Source: Isoetes taiwanensis (Eukaryota > Streptophyta > Lycopodiopsida > Isoetales > Isoetaceae). Taken from it: DNA of 64,000 bases. This document shows, piece by piece, positions 22,072-34,427 of the stretch (the first letter of the stretch is position 1; each line of letters opens with the position of its first letter). A program made the translations under genes and the position numbers. Location of the stretch: NCBI GenBank assembly GCA_021234155.1, contig JAJEKV010000072.1, positions 1,716,526 to 1,780,525 of the forward strand, read 5' to 3'. Below the pieces are notes generated by a model. That model did no database searches. It saw only the letters and a program-made list of their open reading frames with translations, and was not told the origin of the DNA.

Positions 22072-23600
22072 CTACGCATGCTGAAGTGTTCACATCCAAA
22101 CATGCTTCCCAAGCTTCCATGCCGATTATTGAACAGCCTATCCTACCTATTGTTCAGCCTGCCATACCTGAACCATCACGACAGGCACTATTTGAGTATG
22201 AACAAAATGTGGCAAGTTACATGCTCAAGCTTCAGAAATCTCAAGATCACCTTATGAATGGTATCAAATAGCATTTAAATTCTACGGAAGCTTTGAAGCG
22301 TGACTTTCAGGCCGCCTACGCTCAGACACAGGCCCTAGAAGAGAGCCTTCAAAGTAAACATGGAGCTTTGTTGGACACACAAGCTTCTCTCCTTAAGGAA
22401 CAGGAGGCACGCACCACTCTTGAAGAGCATCAAGCACAACTCCAGATCACCATAGAACAACTACTAGCTCAACTTCACGATAAGGACAAGGCACTTGCAG
22501 AAACAACAATCTCTCTATGTGGGGTTGCAGCAAGATTTCACCCGTCAGTAGCACGCCACCACGCAAAGTGAAGTACGCATTTTTATTTTACACACATGCT
22601 CATTGCAAAATAAAGGGAACAACTTCGTCTCCTTGCCACACAAGAAAACAAAATCAAAGATTTGGAATATCAGTTGCAATAGGCCATCCAGTCTGCCGAT
22701 GATGTCCACCAGGAATTGGGGATTGGGTATGCCAAACTTTACTTATAGCACTTAGGCACATTCAACAGTCTCCATGCCTATCTTGAGAGCCAGACTATCC
22801 CAGTAGACTGGGCTCTGCCCCCTCTCAATATTCTCTTATCCTATCCAGAATGCGAATGACTGTGTCAAGCACTGGATCAGGATTTTATTCAAAAATTTCG
22901 CACTCAGGCTCAGCAGCCCATGATGTAGCTTGCTCCTCAGCACGACACTCTCGATGTGTCGCTTGGAGCGCCTCCACGCCCTCATTTCCTCACATCTGAT
23001 TGATGCTTCCCCTTTTGGACCAAGGCTTTGGCTGGTCATGCTGATTGGACCCCAGGACATATTTCCACAGATCTCCGTTGGGATCCACGCTTTATGCGTT
23101 GGAATGTCTAGAAGGCAGGTGAAACCTTGGATCATAACCACAATTGGATATACATCCCAAACGAACGTGGTTGGAAATCCACTGCCAATGCTGTCTGGGG
23201 ACGAGCTGCCACCTCTCTAGGCCCGTATGTTCACAAGCAAGCAGGTTTTTGTGCTGCTTTGAAATGTCTTCTCACCCACTCCTTAGCTTGTGGACGTCCT
23301 GTTTTCTATTGCAATCACAATGCCAGTGCTGGTGCTTTTGGCCTCTAGAACTGTCTGCTGATGTCAGTTTGTTCTGCCAGAAGCTCACCGTGCCTTTGAA
23401 GACATGGCGTAGTCTGGGTTTCTGTTGGATGCTTCACCATCCATTGGGGTAAAACACTGCGGATACTTTGAAAGACCACCAGGATCTTATCCAGAAGTAT
23501 CATTCCGAGGCTCAACCTCATAGTTGTCAGGATGACTTCAATCAAGTCATACGTTTTCCACCACCAGAGATTTTCTCTCCTCCGAGTGTGCTTTAGTGTG
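22072..23600 (+). pseudogene. Degenerate ORF, coiled-coil part, possibly retroelement-derived
   Basis: 22072-22571 in two frames gives a Pro/Ile-rich start, then a clear coiled coil (ALEESLQSKHGALLDTQASL and LLKEQEARTTLEEHQAQLQI). After a stop, about 22930-23340 gives TLDVSLGAPPRPHFLTSD, WNWIYIPNERGWKSTANAVW-like sequence and GPYVHKQAGFCAALKCLL, with several stops. I do not recognise the family. The G-run with GGGGCGGGGGGGATAG at 23605-23623 could be a polypurine tract followed by LTR-like sequence, which would make this an internal region of an old LTR element; that is inference. Confidence 0.35.
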
Positions 23601-24454
23601 GGCGGGGGCGGGGCGGGGGGGATAGTTCTGTGCCACAAGGCACTAGACTATTCTTGATTACTAGCACACAAGAGCCCAAAAACAAGGGTCAGAGTCACGC
23701 AGGAGCATTAGGGCAAAATCACGCCCACGCAGAAGCCCACGCCCCCGTCAAAGAAGAGGACAAGGGGTGACAAGTGACCACATCTAGTGAGTGCGGCCTT
23801 AACTTAGCAGGATTCGCGGAAGCAAGTAATCCAGAAGTCAGTGACCGAGATCACAAAGGCTCTACCATATGCCTATTTTGGACCTGAGGCCGTTGTACTA
23901 TATATATTAGTAGAGTTAGACCTTAATTTTAGATGAGACTTAATATCGTCTTATTTCAGCTTTTCGTCTCTGCATTTCGCGAGACCTCATGTATTTCTCA
24001 TGAAATTTAAGGGATTCTCCTTGGTTCTTTGTTTTGTTCTTTCTGTTTGTATAGCTTGCAAAATCTCGCGTGACACACTATATTAAGGATTTGTCTGTTT
24101 GATCAAAGGGTCCTCACAGAGGGTTGTCTTGCAGACGATCCGAACTCAGACCCGATTTAAGACCTTGTGATTTAGCTATGGCTTCTCTTGTTTGGCTGTG
24201 AAAAGCCTACTTTAAAAAAATGCGAATCCGCCATAGCCATCTAGCAACCGTCCCCTGGCCACAAAAACATGGATAGAAAAAAACGGAAAAACAAATCTGG
24301 CCAGCTAGATAACAGATTTTATTTTTTTCCCTCTAACAACCTTGTTAAGCAACGAGAGATTATTGTCTCTCATTGTCTCTCATGCTATACGGTATAAAAA
24401 TTATCTGTCGTTGTATAGCACGAGAGATAGAAACATTTGGAGCATGTGGCCAAC
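23601..24454. other. Spacer, possible LTR remnant
   Basis: Begins with the G-rich run (23602-23620). No gene. I could not find a second copy of the sequence in the window to confirm an LTR. Confidence 0.4.
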
Positions 24455-24535
24455 ACGCAAGAGAGAGAGAGAGAGGGAGGGAGGGAGGAGGGAGGGAGGG
24501 AGGGAGGGAGGGGGAGGGGGAGGGGGGGGAGGGGA
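24455..24535. repeat. (GA)/(GGGA) microsatellite
   Basis: AGAGAGAGAG followed by GGGAGGGAGG units and GGGGAGGGGG. The flanking sequence to 24720 gives Ala/Thr/Pro-rich frames that look like spurious translation. Confidence 0.9.
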
Positions 24536-24959
24536 CTGCCACACTTGCTGCCACTACAGGAGCTATTGCTCCTATTGTTGCTGTCCAGGCAACAGCTTCA
24601 ACCACCCCTGCTACCCCTGCTAGTGCATTCGCTCCGCCACCTTTCCCTCCCCCTAGCCCATTGCAATCGCAGCTGCACTATTCCTCGCCCTTTGCAGCTT
24701 TCTGGTTAGATGATGGGCATATCTAAAATCTGGATCCAAGGATCTGGTTAAAACGATCTTTCCATAGTTCCTCTGCCTCACAAACCTACCTTTGTTCTTG
24801 GGAATCCGGTCCCTTTAAAGCATCTGGAACTCTAAAATTCTCATAAATCTCGTGAACCCTGAATCTATGATTCTCCAATTCAACTTTTTTGATGTATCGC
24901 TTAGTGCAAACACCTACTTGACATAGACATAGCCACTTCTGGGCTTCTTGATCATACCT

Positions 24960-25205
24960 CTAATCTGGAAGCTCTTCCCTCAGGACAGGGCTTCCTGCTT
25001 CCGGAATTGGAGCCGTGGCCCTAGCATTTGCAACCTCGCCATCCCCTTGATCTTCCTCCTGCAATTCAGCTAGAACTGAGGCCGCATTTTCGCGGGTTTG
25101 GGGGGCCTCCGCATTTGTTTTCGGCTTAAGCTTTTCCCTCTGAATAGTAGGGGACTGCATCTCTGCCTCAGAATTAAATCGGCCAGCCTTTTTTTCTTCC
25201 TGCAA
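24960..25205 (-). CDS. Possible exon, hypothetical
   Basis: An open stretch of about 80 residues on the minus strand (GRFNSEAEMQSPTIQREKLK, then NAASVLAELQEEDQGDGEVA) preceded by an acceptor-like TTTGCAG at 25201-25207. It is charged and low in hydrophobics. Family not recognised, no start codon, and it could be fortuitous. Confidence 0.2.
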   Translation of the reverse strand: MQEEKKAGRFNSEAEMQSPTIQREKLKPKTNAEAPQTRENAASVLAELQEEDQGDGEVANARATAPIPEAGSPVLREELPD

Positions 25206-25640
25206 ACGCTTAGGTAGGTTGAAAGAATTTGCACACTGTCCTGCCCCATACCCAGTTCTCGTTAATGGAGTTGTTCAGACTAATCCCCAAGTTAATCGAT
25301 TCCTCTATCTGCAAAACAGAACAAAGATTAAAAAAATCAGATAAAAAAGATTAAATCGAGGTCCATTCTAGCATTTTTTTTACCTTAAACTGAAGAAAGG
25401 TACCCTTCCAATCCAAGATCGACTCCTAGAGCCCACAGCGCCGTCGGAATCGAGTCCTTTCCGCTCAGATAATCAAAGGGGAAGGGTAGAGATGAGTTGC
25501 AGAATGCGAAAGCTTATTTCGGTAAGGCGAGAATTCCCTCCACTGGAATCCCTTACCCTATCATAATGTTGACGTATGGAGTATGACCCCTCATTATGAT
25601 ATCTGGCAGCCTTAATTCAAATGGATCTAGCTTGGATCTT
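25206..25640. other. Spacer
   Basis: No coding signal or repeats seen. Confidence 0.4.
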
Positions 25641-26290
25641 AACATGTGGACGACAACGCTTTTGGACAAGGCGATTCCGGACAGTGGGATAACACCAAAG
25701 TCAATCGTGCTGGCCTGGGATCCCGGAGGCCGGGAATACCATGGCTGCTGGTGTGGGATCCCCGACGCGGCTGATCTCGACACGTGGACGGTGACGATTT
25801 TAGAGGAGGGGATAACACAATGTCCATGCGATCCCGAATGAGGGCATCCCAGTGACGGATAATGGGGGCGTCAAGGCCGATCCCGAGGGAGGTTATCAGC
25901 CTGGGACGAAAGATCCCGGGAGAGGGGATATCCGTCAGTGATCCAGAGGATGGGATCACAACAGCCACGCCACGGGATCCTGGGGGATGGGATCTCTGAC
26001 AGCGATCCTGGAGGACGGGATCACAATAGCCACGACACGGGATCCCGGTGGAGGGAATAACCACTGCCGATCCCGAGGGAGGTTATGAGCCAGAGCCAGG
26101 GGATCCCGGTGGAAGGGATCTCTGACGGTGATCCCGGGTGACGGGATCTCAGCGGACGGCTGAGATTTGATGGGGGTTCGGACGGCCCAGATGGTCCGAA
26201 AGTTACCTGGGTTGTGTCAACACCCGAAACGGGGGTTCGGCAATGGATTCCATCGAGCAAGGATGGGGATTCCAGAGGACGACATTTCCA
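25640..26290. repeat. Degenerate GGGATCCC-type repeats
   Basis: The motif GATCCCG or GGGATC(T/C) recurs every 20-40 bases in blocks such as GGGATCTCTGACRGYGATCC and CCGATCCCGAGGGAGGTTAT, some blocks occurring two or three times (for example 25870-25900 and 26060-26085). Apparent ORFs across it are repeat translations. Confidence 0.75.
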
Positions 26291-27512
26291 GCCCCGGGAT
26301 CCCCGAAACCAGGGTAATTATATCTTCATCTTTGTCGTAGCCTTCCCTGTTTCTGCTCAATAAAACCTGTTTTGTTGCCATATCCACATCTGACATAGTC
26401 GCATCCTAGTTGACCGGAAGATTAACGGCAACAGCCAGTTTGAAGTTGACCGAAAGACGGCAACAGCCAGTTTGAAGCAGTCTCCAAAACATACTCACAT
26501 ATATGAAATATGCCAAAAAACATACATGAACAAGGGTTTGCCACCTAGGGGCAACCCAAAAAGAAGAACTCTCCCTTTACATAGAAAAGTCCGATAAGAA
26601 GCGAGGAAAAGCATTGGGCCGGATGACACAAAAATGGTGGTCTTGTCATATCTATAAATTCACTTTATAACATCCCAGGTAGGCATAATACGCATTGGAA
26701 TCCTCCAGGTGACGTGGAATACAAAGGGAGAAGGATTGTCTCCTTTTCATTTCACAATTGTCAAAGGCTACCGGTTTTTTGAGATTCTGATCAAAATTAG
26801 CAATTCATCTCTAAGAATGCACAGTCAATTTGCTTGACGCTTTCAGAAAATTCTTTATAGGCTTTTGCAGCTTCATTTTCTTGCCGTTTTGAGAAAATTC
26901 TTTATTGGCTTTTGCAGCCTCGAGGCCAATCTTGCTGCTTGCCTGTCGGCAAGGCCTTGAAAAACAATAATATAACCCTTAGATTCTTATTCTTATTTAA
27001 TGTTGTATCTTCAAAATACAAACTCACATTCGTAATTCCGAGCGGTGACATTAGCTGGCCATTTTAGCATGCACTTATCTGACTTAACAATTGTATTGAT
27101 AAGTCAAATGCTTCTACGGTGGCCTAATGCTGACAACTTTAAGTCATCTTGTCTAAACATTAAGAATGCATCTTCATGTAGAAGTTAAAGGGATCTACAT
27201 TTTGAAGGGCTTGACAATGCAGGATATTGCTGAAAAGGCATACAAATCTGAACCATGAGTATTGTCCCATTGCTGCTTACAATAATGCTCGCTACCAAGT
27301 AATGGAAGACTACCATGACAAATAAATTCACCTGCAATGCCCTCAATTTCATATCTGCATTCAGGCATAGATTTCAAGGTAAATACCTACAAAATTTGAT
27401 TGAATATTTTCTACTAAGTAAAAATATGGACCTGTTCTCAAGGTTGAGATGTATAAACCATATAGTACAAGCTGTTAACATGCATTGGTTAGGCAGATGG
27501 CAGCTGAACAGC
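26291..27512. other. Intergenic, 3' flank of RPN2
   Basis: Short repeats only (for example two copies of GAAAATTCTTTATNGGCTTTTGCAGC at 26847-26925 and of GACGGCAACAGCCAGTTTGA at 26420-26475). The 3' UTR of RPN2 should lie in its right part. Confidence 0.45.
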
Positions 27513-30500
27513 TTAAGGGACATAAACGAATGGCTCGGGGGGTGCTGGTTCACCATCTTCAGCTGCAATTGCTGAAAGTGAGCTTGGGGGTGCTATGCCA
27601 CCAGCTGCGTTCCCTGTTCCCCCCGGTGCAGCAGGATTATCAGTAGAGACTAGTTCTACTGGTTCTGTTGGTTCTAGATCCTTTAACATGACAAACCCAG
27701 AAGGTGTTCTTTTGACAGGTGCATAGCGACAACCTTCTGGGAACTTTATATACTTTTCCTGAAGCGGGACTACCCTAGCTGGGTTGCTGAGGGTTTCAGA
27801 TGTTGCTTCTGCCCCAACTTTCTTCTCTGGCCCACTATCAACCTGCAAGGCAACATAAAACTTAAGCCCCATATATCAATTGTGTCGACATTATAATAGG
27901 GGAATTAGTCGTCTACCTCCATTGCATCGCCATCCTTAGCACCCTCTTTGCCTGATGTGGACTCCTCCGTCGCACTATCCTGGGGTACACTGACCTCTCG
28001 TTCGGATTTCATTGCACTTTTTAATTCAGCCTCCCGTCTGGCCTTTGCTCTAGCTGAAGTAGAAAGAACTGCAGTTGGCAACTTTATGCTTGATGAAGTT
28101 GATGGTGGCACTGCAGGTGCTGGATAGGCAAACATTGCAGGCTTCACATCTGATATGAACTCAAACTTTGGCATTCTCAACTCATGGTTGAGACCAATGA
28201 AAGCTGTTGGCGCAAACGACAGGCTAATGAAATAAATTAGTGGATACCAATACCAGAACTGACTAAACACTGCCATCCCTACAACTGCCATCACACGGTC
28301 ATGACCAGTCCTTGACTGAAGATTTATAGACACATTACGACCACCAGCATCCAATATTCCATATGCTAGTATTGCACCCATCTTGCTCATAGTATCCTCA
28401 TGCTTGTCAAGGACAATTTTCTCCAACTGCCGCCTACAGTTTAGATCTCACGGAAATTAATCCCACTTACAGTATAAAACTTTCTGGATTCAGTTTCCAA
28501 CTCATACCTGAAGATGCCAACATGTGGATCCCGAGCTTCCGTTGCCTGCATAAGGACCATAGCCATTGCCATGAGGGCACCCTGCCGCACAAAGTCAACT
28601 GCATCCGAGGTTAAAGGTTCCAGCAATGATATAGCTTCACTAGATGCTGTTCCAGCACATGAGATCCCCACGGCCATAGCTGCACCATATCTCACGTGTG
28701 CATTGTATGACTCTGAAAGAAGAGATACGATCCTTGGAGTCTGATGTAGATCACAATCATATTAACACAGTGTCACCCTTTGTAATTGTTTTCATAAGTC
28801 AAAAGTTAAAAGGAGATAGCAACCACAATAGAACTAACCTGTTCAGGTTCAGAGCATAGAACAAATCCTAGAGCCAAAACTGCGGCTCGTCGTACATCGT
28901 CACTGACATCTGAAACTGCAAAGTGTAGAAGTCGCCGTATAGCACTATTGTTCGAGGTACCTCTATATGCAAGTGCCAACGCATACATCCCACCATAGCG
29001 CAATATGGGATCTTGATCCCTCGTCATTTGCTCAATAAGTGTGTCCGCTTCCTCTTCACGGCCATATACAACCAAAGCAATACCAAGTGCCAAACCCCTG
29101 CAAAGCCACTACTGCATTAGAGAAAATAAATCTACTCTACATGCAAAATTACAAATGCTTAAGTTTATGAGTAAGCATGCGAGAAAATTGTCCATATACT
29201 GTACCTGATAATCTTCTCATGCTGCGTATCATGCGCATATGCAAGCATCTCCGTTGCCTTTTCACTTGAGGTTCCGACCATAAGCAACCCCATTGCAATC
29301 CCAGCTGCCTCGCCTCCCACTGCACTGTCTGTATACAGCACGCTTTTTATGTCTTCATAAATCTCCTCGTCGGCTGTTCCTAGTGCTGCTAATCCAAGCC
29401 CAAGACAGGCTCCATGTTGAATAACCTGCTCATTGCCATATGATATGAGAACAGCAGGGGGAAAAAATGAACTTGAGAAGATTATAATTTAAACCTCATT
29501 GTTGGTCTTTCTCAAGCTCTCAAGCAGGAATTGTTTGATGCCCTCCCCATGATTTGCATGGATAAGTCCTAAAGCATAAAGCGCTCCACCCTCAGAGTAT
29601 GGGCTCCCACCACCACTTCCACCATTTTGTGGCAGATAGGGGGCCATTAAGGATCTCCCTTGCTGAAGATGGCCTCTGTGGATGACACCAAGACCAGCTG
29701 TGGCACTGAACTTTGCCCAATTTGTTGCTCTGCTGAGCCAGTCCTGATCCATAATAATGACGTTGCGTTATTATAATTCACATACATTCACGAGCATATA
29801 TTTAATTCGTGAGACACACACCAGGTTTTCCCGTAAAAAGGTATCCACTGTTGTACCAGCATGCATGAGCGCATTAGCATAAATAGTTGAGCTGTGACAT
29901 ACGCTGTTTCGCATCTCCACAGATTGTTTAATGGTCTTCAAAATAAGAAGATCTGATCTGAATAACAGAAGAAAATAGCATAGATGTGTTTGAGATAAAA
30001 ATATTTAAACAAACAAGTGCACTAAAAAGGATTGCCTAGACACCTGTTCCGATTGTAGAGAAATTGGAGGGTAAGATTTATAGGTGTTTCCCCAGATAGA
30101 ATTTTTTTTAGTTTTGTCATCCTATCTGCATAAGTCATCAACTCCGGATTTTCTGTGCCACCATCCGTGTTGCCCTTTTCTCCAATGTCCATCTGATCAG
30201 CCTCCGCTGTGTTTGCAGCAACATTTGCAGTGCTAGTGGCACCATTCTCCACTGGAGATGATAAATTATCACCAGCAGTACTTGGATTACTTCCAGGTTG
30301 TGGCTCTGGGAGATGATCACGCACTTTCAGAAGAAAAAGCTGGTATTCATTCTCAAATAGATCAAATGCTATTTGATATGCCAGCAATGCATCAACCTGC
30401 ACTTAGAAATTATACGAAAATGATTTTTTTCTCCACCAGCCAAAATATTCACAATCATCATACCTTATCGCCCTTGATAAGCCTATCCAAAATAGCAGCA

Positions 30501-32762
30501 ACAGTTCCCGGATCGTTGAGGAACATCAAACATTGGCACATGCTTAAATAATCAGGGGACGGAAGGCTTTGGTAAATATTCACGATGAGCCGCAGGACCT
30601 GGCAAACAACAATGTCTCAGGAATGCAATGAAGTGACCATATCTTTCCAGCATGCTATGCATGAACCCTGAAGCTACAGATTATGCACTCCAGTTTAAAA
30701 CTGCAATTCCACAGTAAGGAAGCTAATATTCCCAAATCCCGATGCTGGCTGGTGTACAGGATGCCAAACTAATTCAACAGATTTCCAAGGGCGAACAAAA
30801 TGGCTCTGATTTCTCTAATCTTTCTTATACAGATGTCTAAGTACGAACATCCAAGCTACAAGATATATGCTTATAACAATGATGTAAAAATATGTTAAAT
30901 TAGCCATGTCAAATGATATGAACTCTAAAGAAATGTTACTTCCAGAAGCAACTACCTTGTGACGGAACTCCCTTTTGTCAATGTGTGTTTGTGACAGCCT
31001 TAGACAATACACGAGCATGGCTGAAACGTTTTCACTTTTTGTTATAGCTTCCTCAAGCTTATCCAGTCTTTGGCACTCTATAGAGATCCCTGCTGCTTGC
31101 TGAAACTTTCCATCCAGCATGCACCTGGAAAGGAATGTTGTGAGACTTAGAGCCATTGTAGCAGACGCTTAAAAAATAATAATAATTAAGACTTACTTAT
31201 TCAACATTCTTTCCACAATTGCTACCAAACGTGGGTCTGCAACAGGTGTTTCGTTGTTCTCCAATGATTTTGCACGAATAGAAATATACTCATCTATGCA
31301 CTTTGCTGCATTTTAAACATCAAGCACTTAAGACATACAGGGAAAAGCGTTTCAGTAAAAAAAATCCAAGCATGTTAATGCTTATATTCAATTGCTTTCA
31401 TATAAAAAGAAAGTTGTTGCCTCCGCAATTTTATTTTCGCATCATGCAAAGAATATTACACTCGGTTAGTGATTCACAGTACGTCATGTAACACGTTACA
31501 TTTCAGATGCAGGTCAAAGCTATCGTGTCCGCCTTATACATGATCATTTGTCGAAAAGGCTTATAAAGGATGCAAAAGAATTGGCCTTAAAATTGGCTGT
31601 CCACCTTAGATTTAACAACGATGCACTTGGTATACAGGAATTTTACTAGGACTTGCCAAGGCTGGCATTGCTTCCTAGCTACAGGAATACAGAATGAATA
31701 ATCATCAGCATTATCCTAAATAGCTACCATACTTTACTCATCACCTATGCTTATATCCTGTCACTGTGGTATCTATGCTACCACAATGTAAATATTAAAT
31801 CATGTGATAAAGCCCTCAGTATAGCTCACTAGTCCAGTTTTCTAAACATCAAAAAGCCCTAGGCACTCCATTTATAACGACGAATTATGCTCAATGAGCA
31901 ATACTATTATTTTTAAAATCGCACAAACTAACCCTGAATTCCAATGTTTCATTTTAAACCCTTTAAATACGTTATGTAAAAGTGTTTGCACTATCCAAGT
32001 CTACTCTTCAGTCAGTTAAAGAAGCTATTGCGTAAGTTCGATGGATCCGTTCTAATTCTCGAAATTGCCCTCTACTGCTTTAACTCTTGCTAACAATACC
32101 AGCACTATGAGTAAGACAAGAATACTACCTACAAGCGTCTGTACATATTCTGATTCTTCAGTGACATCAAACAAGGGACCAGCACCCAAAGCATAGATTA
32201 AAGCATCGTTGAACTCTCCCAAATGATAAAAGACCTGCATAATCCATAATTGTAGCCAATTTCATATAAACAATCTGTTGAGATCTCCCTAGATAGTACC
32301 TTTGAAGCAACCAATGCAGCTAACTGTCGCTGGTCAAATGATTCATCTTCGTAAAGGCTTTCTCTGCAAAACGTCCCAACCATGTTACGTACATACAACC
32401 ATCCTGATTTCCTTGATAGCAATACAAAAGCAATGTTTATGGCTCCAATTATGTTTCAAACCTCCTAAATTAGATCTACTAATAGTTCATGGCAATGTGG
32501 CATACAATAAAGCAGAATCTGAACAAAGGTACAGTAAGGAAAGAAAAGAAACGGACGAATGTAGGTTTTTTTCCATTGCGAGATCATTTCAGGTAAAGAG
32601 AACAAACAGAGAACGGACTTACATGGTAGAAATATTGGTGGAAATCTCGGGCCAAAAGTTACCAGCAAACAAGTTGAGATTGTTCAAGGCATGGAGCTTG
32701 AGCAAAGGGTGCTGCTCCTGCAACATGGCTAGCAAGCCACTAGCGGTACTTACGAGTGCCAT
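27513..32762 (-). CDS. RPN2: 26S proteasome regulatory subunit RPN2 (PSMD1), complete, 14 exons
   Basis: Scaffold subunit of the 19S base of the 26S proteasome (cytosol and nucleus); it binds RPN13 and RPN1-side partners. Exons on the minus strand: 32762-32623, 32363-32300, 32234-32129, 31305-31197, 31124-30956, 30598-30464, 30396-30044, 29957-29822, 29743-29495, 29425-29205, 29097-28839, 28740-28508, 28433-27917, 27842-27513. All introns are GT-AG, phases are consistent, and the sum is 3021 bases (1006 codons plus stop), close to the usual plant length of about 1000. Landmarks: [16 protein letters not shown] start; [40 protein letters not shown]; the PC-repeat solenoid ([88 protein letters not shown]); [20 protein letters not shown]; an acidic KEKE-like segment ([16 protein letters not shown]); and C-terminal [12 protein letters not shown]. 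No lesion seen. It is the only intact conserved host gene in the window. Translation start chosen because the first exon matches the family N-terminus. Confidence 0.96.
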
Positions 32763-33420
32763 ATCTGAGAGAGCAACACAGCAGGGGGCTAAGAAGAAAT
32801 GGCTGGCGCAGGGAAGCGCCGCTGTGTTAGGAAGGTCCAAACAGATCACCGGACCTTCGATTCGGTCGGCCTCCTCCTTCGTTCTCTTCACGTGTACGTT
32901 TGTGTTGCAAACCGGAGAACCCTTCTACCTTTCCCCCAGTGTATTGCTACCGTATTCTAGGTCCGAGAAATGCATGTCAAAAATTCCAATGGTTGCTATG
33001 GTGTAATATATTTTCTAGATTGTACTATGAATATTCCTTGCTTCTATGAATGAATGAACTAGGCCTACATTGCACTGGCCGCAAAAAAGACCAATCCTTC
33101 GTTCTGCCAGCTGCTCGAATTGCGTAGATCCACATGGCCCCTTTTCTTGGTTGGAATGTCGACCAAAAATTTTTTATACCTTCCGTGTTTGTCTGCGGCG
33201 CTGCCTTTGGCATTTTTTCTTGCATCCATCGATCTTACCTACATTATATTACAAGAAATTTATCGCGGCGGCCAAGGCCGCCGCGAACATTTCTTTAGTT
33301 CAAACCTGTGCAGTTAGACCCACTGTTAAAGTCCAATGTTTGACAATGCAATGCCTGCTTAGAAAAAAGGAGGCCAACTTCGCCAAGGAAAATATTCATT
33401 GTTTATACAAAGAAAGAAGC
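32763..33420. other. RPN2 upstream region
   Basis: Should include the RPN2 5' UTR and promoter, transcribed leftwards. Small ORFs here are unconvincing. No TATA box can be fixed with confidence. It contains the palindrome at 33257-33299. Confidence 0.4.
33257..33299. repeat. GC-rich palindrome, CACTA-end-like flank
   Basis: TATCGCGGCGGCC-AA-GGCCGCCGCGAAC with AAGAAATT/AACATTTCTT arms extending the symmetry to about 20 bases per side. The left flank TTACAAGAAATTTATCGCGG recalls a CACTA terminus (CACTACAAGAAA). It could be a two-end remnant of a tiny MITE. Confidence 0.7.
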
Positions 33421-34427
33421 AAATAACAATATATCAAACTAGGGATCGAATAGGTGCCGAGTTTATGGTTTGGCCAGAGAGTTCCATTTGAGCCCTTAAT
33501 CAAAGGGTTTAGTGCCTCATAAACAGGAGCTTGTTATAAGAAAAGGACGATTTTGGAGACAACACACTAGAGAAAACTTTTACTTTATCAGTGTTTATTA
33601 ATGCCTGTTGAACAATAAAACAAATCAAAAGACACAAACATTTTCTAAGGATTAAGAACAATAAGAATGAATCTATGTACAATCACAAATGAATTTTGAG
33701 GATTACGAACAATAAAAATGAATCTTTGTACAACTGCAAATGAATCTCTCCAAAATTACTGTGTAAAAACTTGTATAATCCATACGTCTGTGCTCGAATA
33801 CCCACTATAAACCACATGTGATATCTCCTCAATATTTGTTTCTTGATCTATGTAGATTTCGAAGCAATCTTTCAACAGATTTAATGCATCTTGAAGCTCT
33901 CCAATGTAGGGATTTTTTATGTTAACTGGCAGCTTTAATTTTGGATTCTGCAGAAGAGACCAACGTAGTGTTTTATCTTCGTTATCTCTGATAATATTTC
34001 TTTTTCTGATCAATGCCTTGAGACGATGAGATATGAATCTGCATTTAAGGTTGCAGAACGCAGCAGAAGTATGAAATTTAAGCATCACAATGCAACTGCC
34101 AATAAAACCCTACAAAAGAGTAACAAAAGCAGACTCCACCATGATTGTATATTTATGAATTGACTTTGGACTTTGGTCCATTTATAGGAAGTGGACATTT
34201 CTGCTAATGTTGTCATTGCACTTTCAATACAATTTCTACATGTTACGAACCACCAGCAAGATTTTCCAAACTGGCGTACCAACATAAGAGTTGGAAAAGC
34301 AATGACATTTTATTCACCATCTCATTGGCCTCTATTAAGAAACACTGTTCTTGCACAAGTTAACTTGGCGGGATATTACGACGAGGATATAAATTATTGG
34401 CATGTTTTAATCAACGAATTATAAGAA
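33421..34427. other. Intergenic with a weak minus-strand ORF
   Basis: 33585-33735 holds a roughly 75-base direct duplication (ACAATAARAATGAATCTNTGTACAA at 33659-33735). The minus-strand open frame 34088-33756 (QNPKLKLPVNIKNPYIGELQ, then DALNLLKDCFEIYIDQE) looks protein-like, with a helical segment and a stop at 33756, but I do not recognise it. Confidence 0.3.

Noticed and set aside
24342..24726. ORFs across the GA-rich microsatellite
   Set aside because: Repeat translation and Ala/Thr/Pro stretches with no homology signal.
25553..26260. Overlapping ORFs in the GGGATCCC region
   Set aside because: Open in opposite strands because of repeats; no domain.
32302..33006. 234-residue plus-strand ORF over the RPN2 5' end
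   Set aside because: Antisense shadow of RPN2 exons 1-2 and the intron between them.
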